From assembly GCA_025506515.1 (NCBI GenBank), contig CM046452.1, positions 100,284,559 through 100,348,558 on the forward strand: DNA of 64,000 nt, given 5' to 3'. The stretch is from Flaveria trinervia. Lineage: Eukaryota > Streptophyta > Magnoliopsida > Asterales > Asteraceae. Made by a program: the position numbers and the translations under genes. Positions 51,314 through 61,621 of this stretch are shown piece after piece (position 1 is the first letter of the stretch; every line of letters starts with the position of its first letter). The notes beneath the pieces are model-generated. The model saw only the letters and a list, made by a program, of their open reading frames with translations, had not been told where the DNA came from and ran no database searches.

Positions 51314-53540
51314 TATATATACACGTGTGTGTATTAAAAACCATAAAAATAACATTAAAACTCATTAAACTACTGTTTTCATATGTTTAAAATATTAATG
51401 GTATTAAAGATCGGATGTTACAAATTGATGTATTGGTGGTGCATATTAACGCTCATAAGGTTCACCGGATACATATTCAGCATTTGCTTAAAAACGTTCT
51501 AACATAAAAAGCAACAACTTTTTAATAATAATGTATGTTCTTTTATTCTTTAAGATACCATATCAATATTGTTTTGCGGGCACACACAACTCATATAATT
51601 AACATGTTACATGACTAAATCTTATTCACTCAACAGCATTAAATGTTCAAAATGGAAGTTGCCTTTTATTGAATGCATGTCTAAGTACACGAATTAACAT
51701 AGTCGTGGATATTCGTAAAATTTAACATTATAAATTAACATCTTTAAATTTGTATGCGGGTCGTGTAGTCTCATACGCGTTGTATAGATCGAGGGGGTAT
51801 ATGGGTGTATATAGGACGTATAACCTCTCTGATAATCTCATGAATTTTTTCTTGTAGTTAGTATCAAAATTTGTTATATGTAATTACGTATTGTATAGCC
51901 CTATATATATCGTATCATGTCGTATAGGGGATCGTGTTGTAGGTTATATGTGGCATGTAGCTCTTTGACAGTCCGTCTGAATTTTCCTCGACCTTATACG
52001 TCGCGTATGATAACATATAAGGCGTATAAGTGAGTTACGATTTATAATATGTGATGTCTATATGTTAGGACCCTTGATATAACATATAATGTCTTGTCAT
52101 TCTAGTAACTTTTTGATGTGGGTAGACTTTTAAATGTTTATAAAATGCATGTTATTGTTGTAGAAATATGTTTACATGGGTAGACTTTTAAATTTTTATA
52201 AAATGCAGTTGCTCTAACTTTACATGGGAGTGAGGACGCATAATTGATGTGTGTTTGTTTGTCAGTACTCACTCATGCTAATATATGTCAAGACAGTACG
52301 TCCTGCTTTCTTTCATAACCGTAGTGGCATCACATGTTCATAGAGAAGGAAAAAACAATATATCCATATTGACTAGTTTTTTCTAAGCAATAGAATATAT
52401 ATTGAGAATTGTAAGAATAATAATAACGTGTGTAATATTTATTATATATATTGATTAGAATGCATGTAAATTTCAAAATGTTTAATATTTTTTTATAAAA
52501 TAACATGGTATTATACCCTTTTATCTCTACATAGTACATATACATGAGAGATTATAAAAGATGATGAGAGATGAACAAAACAATTGTTTTTCAACTTATT
52601 GGCTTTATTGAATACACATGTACACGTTTTATTTTATTTGTTTTCACGGTTCTACAAATGCATTTGGTTCTAAAAAAACACAATTCTATACATATACACA
52701 TACACACGCGTTCAAATTAAAATGGGAGTTGACATGAGAAATATTATAGTGTTGACTCATGCCAAAGTTATGTATCAAAATGTAACATTTGTTTCTAAAA
52801 TTTCAAAAAGTTATACATGAAAGTGTAAGAATTTGTACAACATGACACTTTCCTTTATATGTATACTTTCTGTGATAACATTTTACCGAAATAATCTAAA
52901 TTCACCTTTGTATCAAAAATGAGTGACAGTTATAGGTTTTATCTCCAATTTATATATCTTATTTAATATCATCTCTACACGAATTGAACATTTATTGTTA
53001 GGTTGACTTTATATGTGAATTTCTTTTGGGAAAAGGATAATTTTTGAAGTCTTAAGAAATGTTCTCATGAAAAGGGAGTTTTAGTCATTGTGAGTCATAA
53101 TTTGATTTGATCTCTTAGGTCAGGTGTTTGCATCCGCACGAGTAGTTTGGGGTTGTTTTAGGTTTTGACACGATATATGTTTTATCAATGGTGGATCCAA
53201 ATGGTAAATTTGGGTTTTACCCACATATACAATCTAATTTGACCGAGTCCCAAGGAATTTTAACACCAACCATCATGGAATTTTAATATCAACCCCAAAA
53301 AATCATTTACAACAACAAAGTAATAAAATTTTAACACTGAACCTCAAGAATTATTACAAATGCAAATCTATTATAATCTAAATAACACATACTAAGAAAA
53401 AACCTATAAACACATTAATTATATTAAATACTAAGCCTATTTTTCTATTTATTTTTATAAATCCAATTACCAAATGCCGAATAACTTTTAAGAAAAACTA
53501 AACTCATAACTCTATTATCCCAACCATTAAACAAATAAGA
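51314..53540. other. Intergenic DNA with TATACG/CGTATA-motif cluster
   Basis: No gene seen. Between 51765 and 52045 short near-palindromes such as CATACGCGTTGTATAG, TATACGTCGCGTATG and GACGTATAAC recur in both orientations. The same type of cluster occurs at 58390-58840. Confidence 0.5.
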
Positions 53541-53694
53541 TAATAATTAATACACAATTCAATTACTGTTAATAATATTATAATATATTGTTAATTATAT
53601 GGATGATATTTTCAAGGTAATAATTAATACACAATTCAATTACAATTTATAATATTATAATATTATTGGTAATTATATGGACGATTTTTTCAAT
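53541..53694 (+). repeat. 77-bp tandem duplication, two copies
   Basis: Starts at 53541 and 53618 with TAATAATTAATACACAATTC. The copies diverge by a few bases and one small indel. Confidence 0.8.
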
Positions 53695-53714
53695 CACATA
53701 TTTGATTCTAAGCA

Positions 53715-53876
53715 GTTCGATTGTCGTTGTCTTCCTAAGCCCTCAATTGCTAAGTTTTTTCATAACCTTGTTGTTCGGAGTCGCATACCAAATATGTTCG
53801 ATTGTCGTTGTCTTCCTAAGCCCTCAATTGCTAAGTTTTTTCATAACCTTGTTGTTCGGAGTCGCATACCACTAGT
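53715..53876 (+). repeat. 81-bp tandem duplication, near-identical, frame-preserving
   Basis: Copies at 53715-53795 and 53796-53876 are identical over about the first 76 bp. The period is a multiple of three, and the plus-strand frame from 53677 stays open, giving a repeated FDCRCLPKPSIAKFFHNLVV segment. I do not recognise the sequence. The frame (97 codons) has no other support as a gene. Confidence 0.85.
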
Positions 53877-53970
53877 CGCCCCTTTGTCTATGGTACACTC
53901 CTCTCTCAAACACGATTTTAAAATACTACAAATTTTAATTTTAGATATTTCTAATTTTTTTAACGATTGA

Positions 53971-54825
53971 TAAAGTTATATTATGTGTATAAAATATAAA
54001 TTGGTTTTATTTTATGTTATGTGACCTGACCCCACCCGACCTGACTCGAACCAAACCAAAAAATAAATAAATATTTAACAATATACAACCGCACCCATAA
54101 TATCCAACCCTTATGAATGAAATTCCTAAATCCACCACTAGTATTGTATTATCCTATCTATTGACGTACTTATCTTGAAACCTAATAGCGGTCCTCTTTT
54201 AATAATTATATATTTCTCGTATTAGTATGTAGATTAATCTTCCACCTAACTTATGATGTATGTTTGTATTATGACTTGACATTGCGTAGATTTCTTACTA
54301 ATTTATTCAACATGTTAAACAATTCCTCTTTATTTTCTCACTTATATTGATAGTGATAACCACTTTATGTTCTTCTACGTGTCATACAAATCAAGCCATA
54401 TAAATAAGTTTTTAAAATTCCTACGCATAAACACATAAAACACTTCTTTTGGGTTTTATTAGATCTTTGGATACTGATGTTTTCTTCAGAATAAATAGTT
54501 TAAAGATCGCCTTTTTAAAATGATAAAATCCGTAATTTTCATTTGATAAAAGGGGGTTCAAACCGTCAAAGTCTTAAGAGGAAAGTGCCTTTGATAGATA
54601 GATGTGAGAGAGATTAAAAAATTGTCAATAGTCGCACCGATGATGCACATTGTGAGTAATTCATCACCTGAAAGGTGTGATTTTGTTTAGTGTGTCGGCT
54701 TACACCAACGTTTCATGTTTGAATCGGTTTTAAAGGTTAATTTTTATACCACTGTTTTTTGAGGCAGATCAAGATTTATGAAGATCTATCCCAATTCATT
54801 TTGTTGCCAAAAGAGTGGGCATGTT
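53971..54825. other. AT-rich intergenic DNA
   Basis: Nothing recognised apart from a pyrimidine/purine-biased phrase near 54020-54060. Confidence 0.5.
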
Positions 54826-54829
54826 CGGA

Positions 54830-55150
54830 CCAGAGTATGGTTGGATCGGATTTTTGTTATTGTTTATTTATTTATTTTCATATATTTTGGATTTGGACAA
54901 GTGGGTGTGTCGGGATGATAAATTAAAGTGTTAGACATAAAATTTTTATTGTATTTTATATATAATTATAAAATACACATATTAAATTCTTATATTGAAT
55001 TATATATATAACTATATAATAAGATACATACATATAATTATGATTGATGTCATCCGGTTCTTAAACTCGATCCGAACAAGCCAGCCAAACGACTAGTAAA
55101 ATAATCAACTCGTTGTCCGATCCTATCCAATCCGATTTTATAAACTAGAC
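54830..55150. repeat. Diverged copy of a CCGGTT/CCGATCC-type repeat
   Basis: Same architecture as 60765-61150. A G/C-richer left arm (GGTTGGATCGGATTTTTG) leads into ATTAAAGTGTTAGACATA, then an AT-rich core (TATATAACTATA), then a right arm with AGCCAAACGACTAGTAA and CCGATCCTATCCAATCCGAT. Arms are partly inverted. Probably a non-autonomous element. Confidence 0.5.
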
Positions 55151-55907
55151 ACAATAATTATTTAGTCGACGCTCATTTCGGTAAAATCTTTGGTAAAATT
55201 ATATATCATTGTGATTTTCCCTTAATTTTACAATCAAATTCTCCACTCATAATAATTATAGATGATTTAGTTTTGATGAGGAAGTAGCGAATGAGAAGAA
55301 AGAGGGAGACCCTACAATATTATAGCATTTAGAGATAACATAGTTGTAGCCAGCTGGTTGTGGTCTCTCCAATCAGAAACTCTATTCTACTCAACACAAA
55401 CTTTTTGTTGATCACTTCATTGTCTGCCCAAAATCATCCATGCATGCTTTCAGAAATAAATCATTAACATTGATTTTAATAAATTTATTATAAGTACAAA
55501 TATATATATGGCATTATTTGGTGAAAAGAGCTTTTATTGGAACAACTTGATGTATTATCATACTATAAACTGACAAATTCTATATAAATGTTTATAATAT
55601 TAGTTAGTTTTAGTTAAAATTTTAAAAATATATGTATGGTAAGATTAATAGAAAGCTCTTTAGAGACAACAAGAAGTAATACAAAAAGAACAGTAAAAAG
55701 TCTTGATTTTTTAAAAGTATTTTTTTTAAAGAATGGCGTAATACACTTTCCCAAATTCTACGACACTTAAAAGATCTACCTAAATACTACGAGTAAGGTT
55801 GGAACCATGACTACTTGACTAAGGGGGATTCCACAATGTCATTAGGCCAAAACCTCTTGGCGCAAGCCTTTGAGGCTTCCACTTCTAAATTTTATTATTA
55901 ATATATA
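55151..55907. other. Intergenic DNA, nothing recognised
   Basis: AT-rich with no gene or complete element seen. Confidence 0.5.
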
Positions 55908-56166
55908 TTATTAGATATTTTAGTGTAATTGGATTGACTAATGAACAATATGTTCATAATATCAATCAAACAAGTTAGTAAGTGCGGAGTACACGCTTGT
56001 TTGAGTGTATTATGATCTTTGATATTGAAAACTTTTTTATGGGCGAAGCCCCTAAACAATTTGGGTTTCAAGGGGGCAACAACCCCTTGGCGGGAGTCCG
56101 AGGACAGTGCCCTGGTAGCGGGATCCAAGGGGTAGAGCCCCTAGCTGGGGTCGAGTGGGAAATTCC
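55908..56166 (+). mobile_element. Truncated LTR fragment, same family as the solo LTR at 20332
   Basis: Shares GATATTTTAGTGTAATTGG, CAAACAAGTTAG, the GTGCGGAGT.CACGCTTGTTTGA block and the GC-rich AAGGGG...GAGCCCCT palindromic region with 20332-20913. Similarity stops near 56166. No target duplication is visible. Confidence 0.75.
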
Positions 56167-56399
56167 AAGAAGCAAAGCACCGTTAGCCTCACCACAAGAT
56201 ACGGTCTTCTACGACCAGCCTTTGACGTAAGAATCAAAGAGTCGGTTTTTGAGAGTTGATAAGTATGAGAGTAAATGCATTTCAAATGCATCAAATACTT
56301 GTTAGGATGACTACACACATCAACTTGTTTACCCACTTGTGATTGGCCAAGAGTTGCATAACATATGAAGCTCTTAAACTAAAGAACATAATTCCTTGG

Positions 56400-56740
56400 C
56401 AACTTATACCAATTAAAATCTTTGTCCCATGCATACATTACTAGAAAACTCAAAGTTTAGAAGTATATGATCTATTGATTCCTTCCTACTAACGCAAAAT
56501 GGCACATGTCGCATCACATGTAATACCATGCTTCAACAAAGCATTTTGTGATAGGACCCTGTCGAAAGTAGCTCGCCTTTCGAATACGTTTACTTTGATG
56601 GGCACCCAATTTGTCCACTCAAATTATAATATATAGAAGGTACAATGATAATCTTCTGTCGTAGCTCCTTTGTTGTAAGTTTACTTGAAGTTTCATTCCA
56701 CTTGAACTCCTCGTTTAAGTTCAACCCGTTTTGTTAAGTT
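56400..56740 (-). pseudogene. LINE fragment: RT-associated zinc-binding (zf-RVT) domain
   Basis: The minus strand reads, with frame breaks, SKLTTKELRQKI...NFEWTNWVPIKVNVFERRATFDRVLSQNALLKHGI and then stops. The W-VPIKVN-F-R-----R----LLKHGI pattern is that of the cysteine/histidine domain downstream of plant non-LTR reverse transcriptases. Only this short 3' portion remains. Confidence 0.6.
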
Positions 56741-57900
56741 TATCCATAAGCTTTTAGATTATTGTTTCATGGTATGTTTTACTTTTTCTTTTCGTGGAAA
56801 TCCACCAACATGTTGTTTGATTGATGTAGAGATTTCATGCGGGCTAGTTTTTTTCGATGGTCTTGCTTGCTCACTCCTCCAGCTCGCTTCATCTAAGGTT
56901 GATTTCTTGTACTCTTATATCCATATAATATTTTTAAAAGGATGACTCACATACGTATTTACTCTTACTTTTAAACTACATCTATCAATTCTTAAACTAC
57001 ATATTTTCTAATCAAATTATTTTGGATTCGAAAATTGATTTCTTTAAATACTTTTTGATTTTTATCATTAGGGTATCAACCGTTCAAAGTAGCTAATAAT
57101 TAATTATGTATGTGTGCATATTGATTTGCAATATTATCATATAATTAAATAAAAGAAAACGAATGAAAGAAGTTATGAAAGTAAACAAAAAACCGATGAC
57201 CGGTTCTGTTTCTTCTTCAATAATTGGTGCATCAGTCAACTAAATTTATGGAGTTTGAAAATTTGTCACAAACTTTTATATTGTAGAATATTGATATGAC
57301 AGTGACACATATTATGGAGATGGTAAATCTATTTAATACATATAAGATTGGGTTATACATATATTTATTTATTTTATTTAAATATTTTATTGTCTTTATT
57401 TTTTTTTATGTATTTATATATATCTATAGAAAAATATAAAAAAATAAAATAAATTGAATATTTCAATAACATATCTCAATATATATTACACATACGCATA
57501 TACCCATATGCAAACCTAAAAATATTATTAGATTTAGAGTAATATAATGATATATACCAGCTTACATACAAAAATCCAATAATAGATGGTAGGACCTCTC
57601 CTTTGTTCCCTTGGTCACAGGCCACCAACGTTAACATACCAAATGTACTTGCCGTAAATGGTTGCAAATGTTTTTTAAATACTTTTATAAACTTAGTGTT
57701 TAGTGATGTTTAAAAACTAAGAATATATACATTAATATAATACAAAATGCTAATTTGGTTGGTGCATTATGGTTGTACTTTAGTCTTTAAAGGTTGTACC
57801 CTCAATAATCCTTATATATTTAACATATTAATTATATATATATTACTAATTATCAAAACATTTGTGCATTATGAGGTTGTATTTATTTTTTGTTTTTTTT
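56741..57900. other. Intergenic DNA, no gene called
   Basis: AT-rich. Short reading frames at 57476-57950 have no recognisable features. Confidence 0.5.
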
Positions 57901-57904
57901 ATTT

Positions 57905-58217
57905 TCTTACTTTTAATCCCAACACAGCGCGACGTGTGCATGTAGTTTAAAGTTTTTATGCTTGTTTTTTTTCGTTTAACGGCCATGTCACAACGCGCAA
58001 GTCTTAGATCGACTTAGTTATTATTTTTAATATTTTACGTTTCATGTGCTTGGTTTAATGTTATTACGTTTAACTTATGTTTGGTTTTAATTTTCACATT
58101 TTTATTTCTTTTTAATATGAGTATTTTCGGTGTTTTTAGTCACCGATTTTGGTGTAAAATTGATGATACTTGACATGGTTTTACGCCTTCCACCGCAACG
58201 CGAGAACTTAGTACTAG
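57905..58217 (+). mobile_element. Helitron-like 3' segment
   Basis: Shares ~300 bp with the inverted copy at 31195-31545. It ends CCACCGCAACGCGAGAAC...GTACTAG followed by T, which fits a Helitron 3' end (small GC hairpin remnant a few bases before CTAG, insertion next to T). The 5' TC end was not found. Confidence 0.45.
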
Positions 58218-58389
58218 TATAAGAATTAAGTTCTAAGTAAAAAGACATTAAACGGAAAATAACTAGAAAACATTTTAGACTTGACATACATCATTTTATT
58301 ATTTTTAATATGAGTCCTAAAATTACTTGACCAAAATACATCCTTTCTTGGGAAGTTAAGAAAAGGATGTCAGTATTTCTTTGATACAT

Positions 58390-58840
58390 TTATATGTATT
58401 CAAATACGATATACGGTGTCTAAAAAGTAGGTCAAGATTGACTACATTTAAACCACCACCGTTTTATTCATACCATGTATGTATTTGAACCAACTTTTTT
58501 TAGAAATAGTATACGCTACCCTAAAATATTTAAATAGTCCTAATATTAAGACACTTCATCATATAAATCGACACATCATATACATTGTGTATAGCGTCAA
58601 ACGCAGGTTATACGTCTTTGTAATTTATACTAGGCATTCCAAATCAAATCAATCGACTTCAAAAACACTATATTTGTCGTAAAAGGATATACGCAGCGTA
58701 TTGTCTCTTCAGACGATAAAACTGTGCCTTGTCAAATCATTCATTCAGAAGAGTTATACACAACTTATAACATTATACGTCACGTATAGTTGGCATGAGT
58801 ACTACAACTGACATCTATACGTGGTGTATAGTTTTTCATT
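58390..58840. repeat. TATACG/CGTATA motif cluster
   Basis: Contains about eight copies of short near-palindromes such as GATATACGGTGTC, GTATACGCTACC, TATACGTCACGTATAG and CTATACGTGGTGTATAG in about 450 bp. Subterminal repeats of a CACTA-type transposon look like this, but I found no matching CACTA terminus. Confidence 0.5.
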
Positions 58841-60764
58841 TTTGCTTTTGTTATATTAAAAAAGTAGTATTACAAAAGTCTATTACATCTAAAGAACTAG
58901 AATCCATATGGTGAAGTTAACATAATAAGTTGTACAATCCAGACTCATATATTAATGAAACCGTTCAACATCATAGAACCGGTAACGCCCATAAGAAAAA
59001 TTAACAATCATAAACTATATATGTACACCTTTTAATTTAAACAATGGAACATTTTTCAAGTAAAACAATCTAGTCTTATAGTTGGAGGTTACTTTATAAA
59101 ATAGTAATTAATTTTTAAAAGTGTTCCAATTAATTAACTCAAGTTTAAAAAGTATTTCAATAAGTTTATTCAGCTTTCATAATTATAAGATTTAATATGT
59201 TTTTTTTAACTTGTCATATTTTTTGTTTCAATTAGAAAATATTTTTTTTTCCTTTTTATGGATGTTAGTTTAGAACGATGAAGTGAAATTTAAGTATTTT
59301 TCTTATTTTTTAACACAATTAACATGTTTTTATTATTTTTTAATATAATATTCTAATATATTGAATTCCAACCCTTTTATCTTCTTTTACTTTATTGACA
59401 TATAAGAAAATTCAATGTTTACTTGATTTGATGGTTTAGTGGTTTAATATTGAAAAAATTATGTATAAATAATCAAATTAAAACACTTTTGAAATTTGAT
59501 TACTATTTTGTGATATTTTTTCGGATTATGAAATATATCCAAAAGCATACTACTCTTTTTAACCAAGTTATATTAGCTTGTAGTAGTATTGGTTATATCG
59601 ACCTTCATTTATACTGATCTCACGCATTCTTGTTTTGAATCATGCTTATTGTAGATGAGCTTCATCGCTAAGTTTTGACCTCTTTTCTAAGTACACAATC
59701 ACTAACCATTAATTGTTGTCATATGCCCTAATAAAATAGGATTATGTTGCATCGTTACAAAAAGTACGAAAATTAAATTATTAAAGTACTTAATATAATG
59801 GTCTATAAAAAGTGATTGTGTACGTACAAATAATTGTTTTAAAAAAGGGGTTACAATATGATAAAAGTTAGAAGAAAAGAGAATGGATCCATCCATAAAA
59901 ATGCTGGTGTACGTAGCATTATATTACATGGTCCCTGTTACAATAATTGCATATCTTTATGGTCGTAAGCACTTTGATTATAGTTTTCTTTTTGAAGTGA
60001 AAGTATTTTAAGTGCTTAATTTAATAATTTGCTAAGTGGACTATCATGGTCTCTATTATATGTGAATTGTATAAAATTGCAATGTTGTGAAATCTTTGTA
60101 GACATAGCTAAGTATTTATTAGGAACACTATCGGTTGTGATTTGACGAAAAACCGATATAAATTATTTTTGAAATGACGTGAAACTCATTTGCATTATCA
60201 CGTCAAAGCCATTCTTGAAATCATTCAAAATTAATGCTTTATCTGCAAGAGTTTTTAGTCGACATCAAATATCTTTTTCTATACGTATTTTCATCATATT
60301 TTTATCTGCAAAAAGGTGAATTGGAACTAGTTGATGATGGTGATGGGAAAATATATCTGCGTTTCATTTTGTTAGTAGATTAATGTTTATAGTAGTAAAA
60401 GTGTAGAACGGAAATGATGTAAAAGTTGATTGAATAACTATTAATATAATAGAGTAAAAACTAATTAGTACTTTTTTTTTAAATAATCCCCCAACGATCA
60501 CATTTAAAATGGAAACTGTGGACAGTGGTTCATCGAGTTAATGGACCCAAAAGATAACCGAAGACGATAATAAATAAAGTAATCATAAGAACATTTATTT
60601 CCATGTGTGATGTAGTTGTGCCTCTATAAACAAGTACGTGGGGTCGTGACTAGCCTATTTGCACAATCACCTAGGGCTCGTCCTCTAACAAACTTTATTA
60701 TCCCCTAAATTGCATATAAAAGATACGAGGTTAGGGTTTTATCCCTTCATTTAACAAAATAGTA
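58841..60764. other. AT-rich intergenic DNA
   Basis: No gene or recognised element. Confidence 0.5.
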
Positions 60765-61150
60765 GTGTTTTCGCGACCGGATCAGACCGGTCTTCAACCG
60801 GGGATCGGTCCGGTGGCCAGTCCGGTTCGCTATGAATCGGTATTGAACGGTCGAACCGGTCGGTTCTTCCCGAACCGCTGGTCGGACTGGGAAACGGGAC
60901 CGGTTTTTGAATTTTTTTATTTTTTTATTTTAGTGGGTAAAAACGGGGTGTTAAATCATAAATTAGTGTGTTAGATATACAAATATAATTAAGTTTTATA
61001 TATAACTATAAAAAATATATATAAATCATATATAAATTATTTATATTTAATTACATATATAAATATAATTAAAATATAGTTAAATCCGGTCCAACCGGTC
61101 AGACCACCAAACTAGTAAGGCGTCCGGTTCGACGTCCGATCCGGTTCTGA
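60765..61150. repeat. CCGGTT-rich palindromic repeat element
   Basis: The left arm (60770-60910) is packed with ACCGGT, CCGGTTC and GGTCCGG. A TATATA-rich core follows, and the right arm (61085-61150) carries CCGGTCCAACCGGTCAGACC and GTCCGATCCGGTTC. Arms are mutually inverted in part. The 69-codon frame over the left arm is an artefact of the repeat. Confidence 0.65.
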
Positions 61151-61191
61151 AAACATTGCAAAATAGATATACAGATCCAAATCACAATAAG

Positions 61192-61621
61192 GTGTTATTT
61201 GTTTTTTCTGAAATAAAATATCTGCAGTCTGTGGACAACATCTGCAGCCATTTGAAGGAGAAAAAGTGGATCAAAACTCTACAGTTTGCAACAATAAAAG
61301 TGTTTGTTTTTTAACGTTCGCAGATCGCTAAAATCAACTGGTGGTGGTATACGGCGGTGGTGGACAGTGGTGGACGGTGGTGGACGGTGGGTGGAGTCGG
61401 AGGGTGCTGGTGGAGGATGGTGGTGATGGAGGTGGACAGTGATGGTGTTTAATCATCTGCAGACTTTATAATACTTTAAAAGTGGTTGTGTTAAGTTTGC
61501 ACTATGCAAAACTCGCATAGATATAAAAAAACAAACACTTTGTAGAGCTTAACGTCTGCAGCGAGCTACGCGACGCAAACAAAAAATGTTAGAAAGAGTT
61601 TTCTGAAATAAGAAACATCCC
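61192..61621. mobile_element. GGTGG-core TIR element, copy 3
   Basis: The left end AGGTGTTATTTGTTTTTTCT and the right end (inverted AGGGGATGTTTCTTATTTC) are related. The interior has CGCTAAAATCAACTGGTGG, a GGTGGACGGTGGTGGAC minisatellite (about 61340-61440), AAAACTCGCATAGAT and CTGCAG motifs, in the same order as 4518-4971. Confidence 0.55.
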
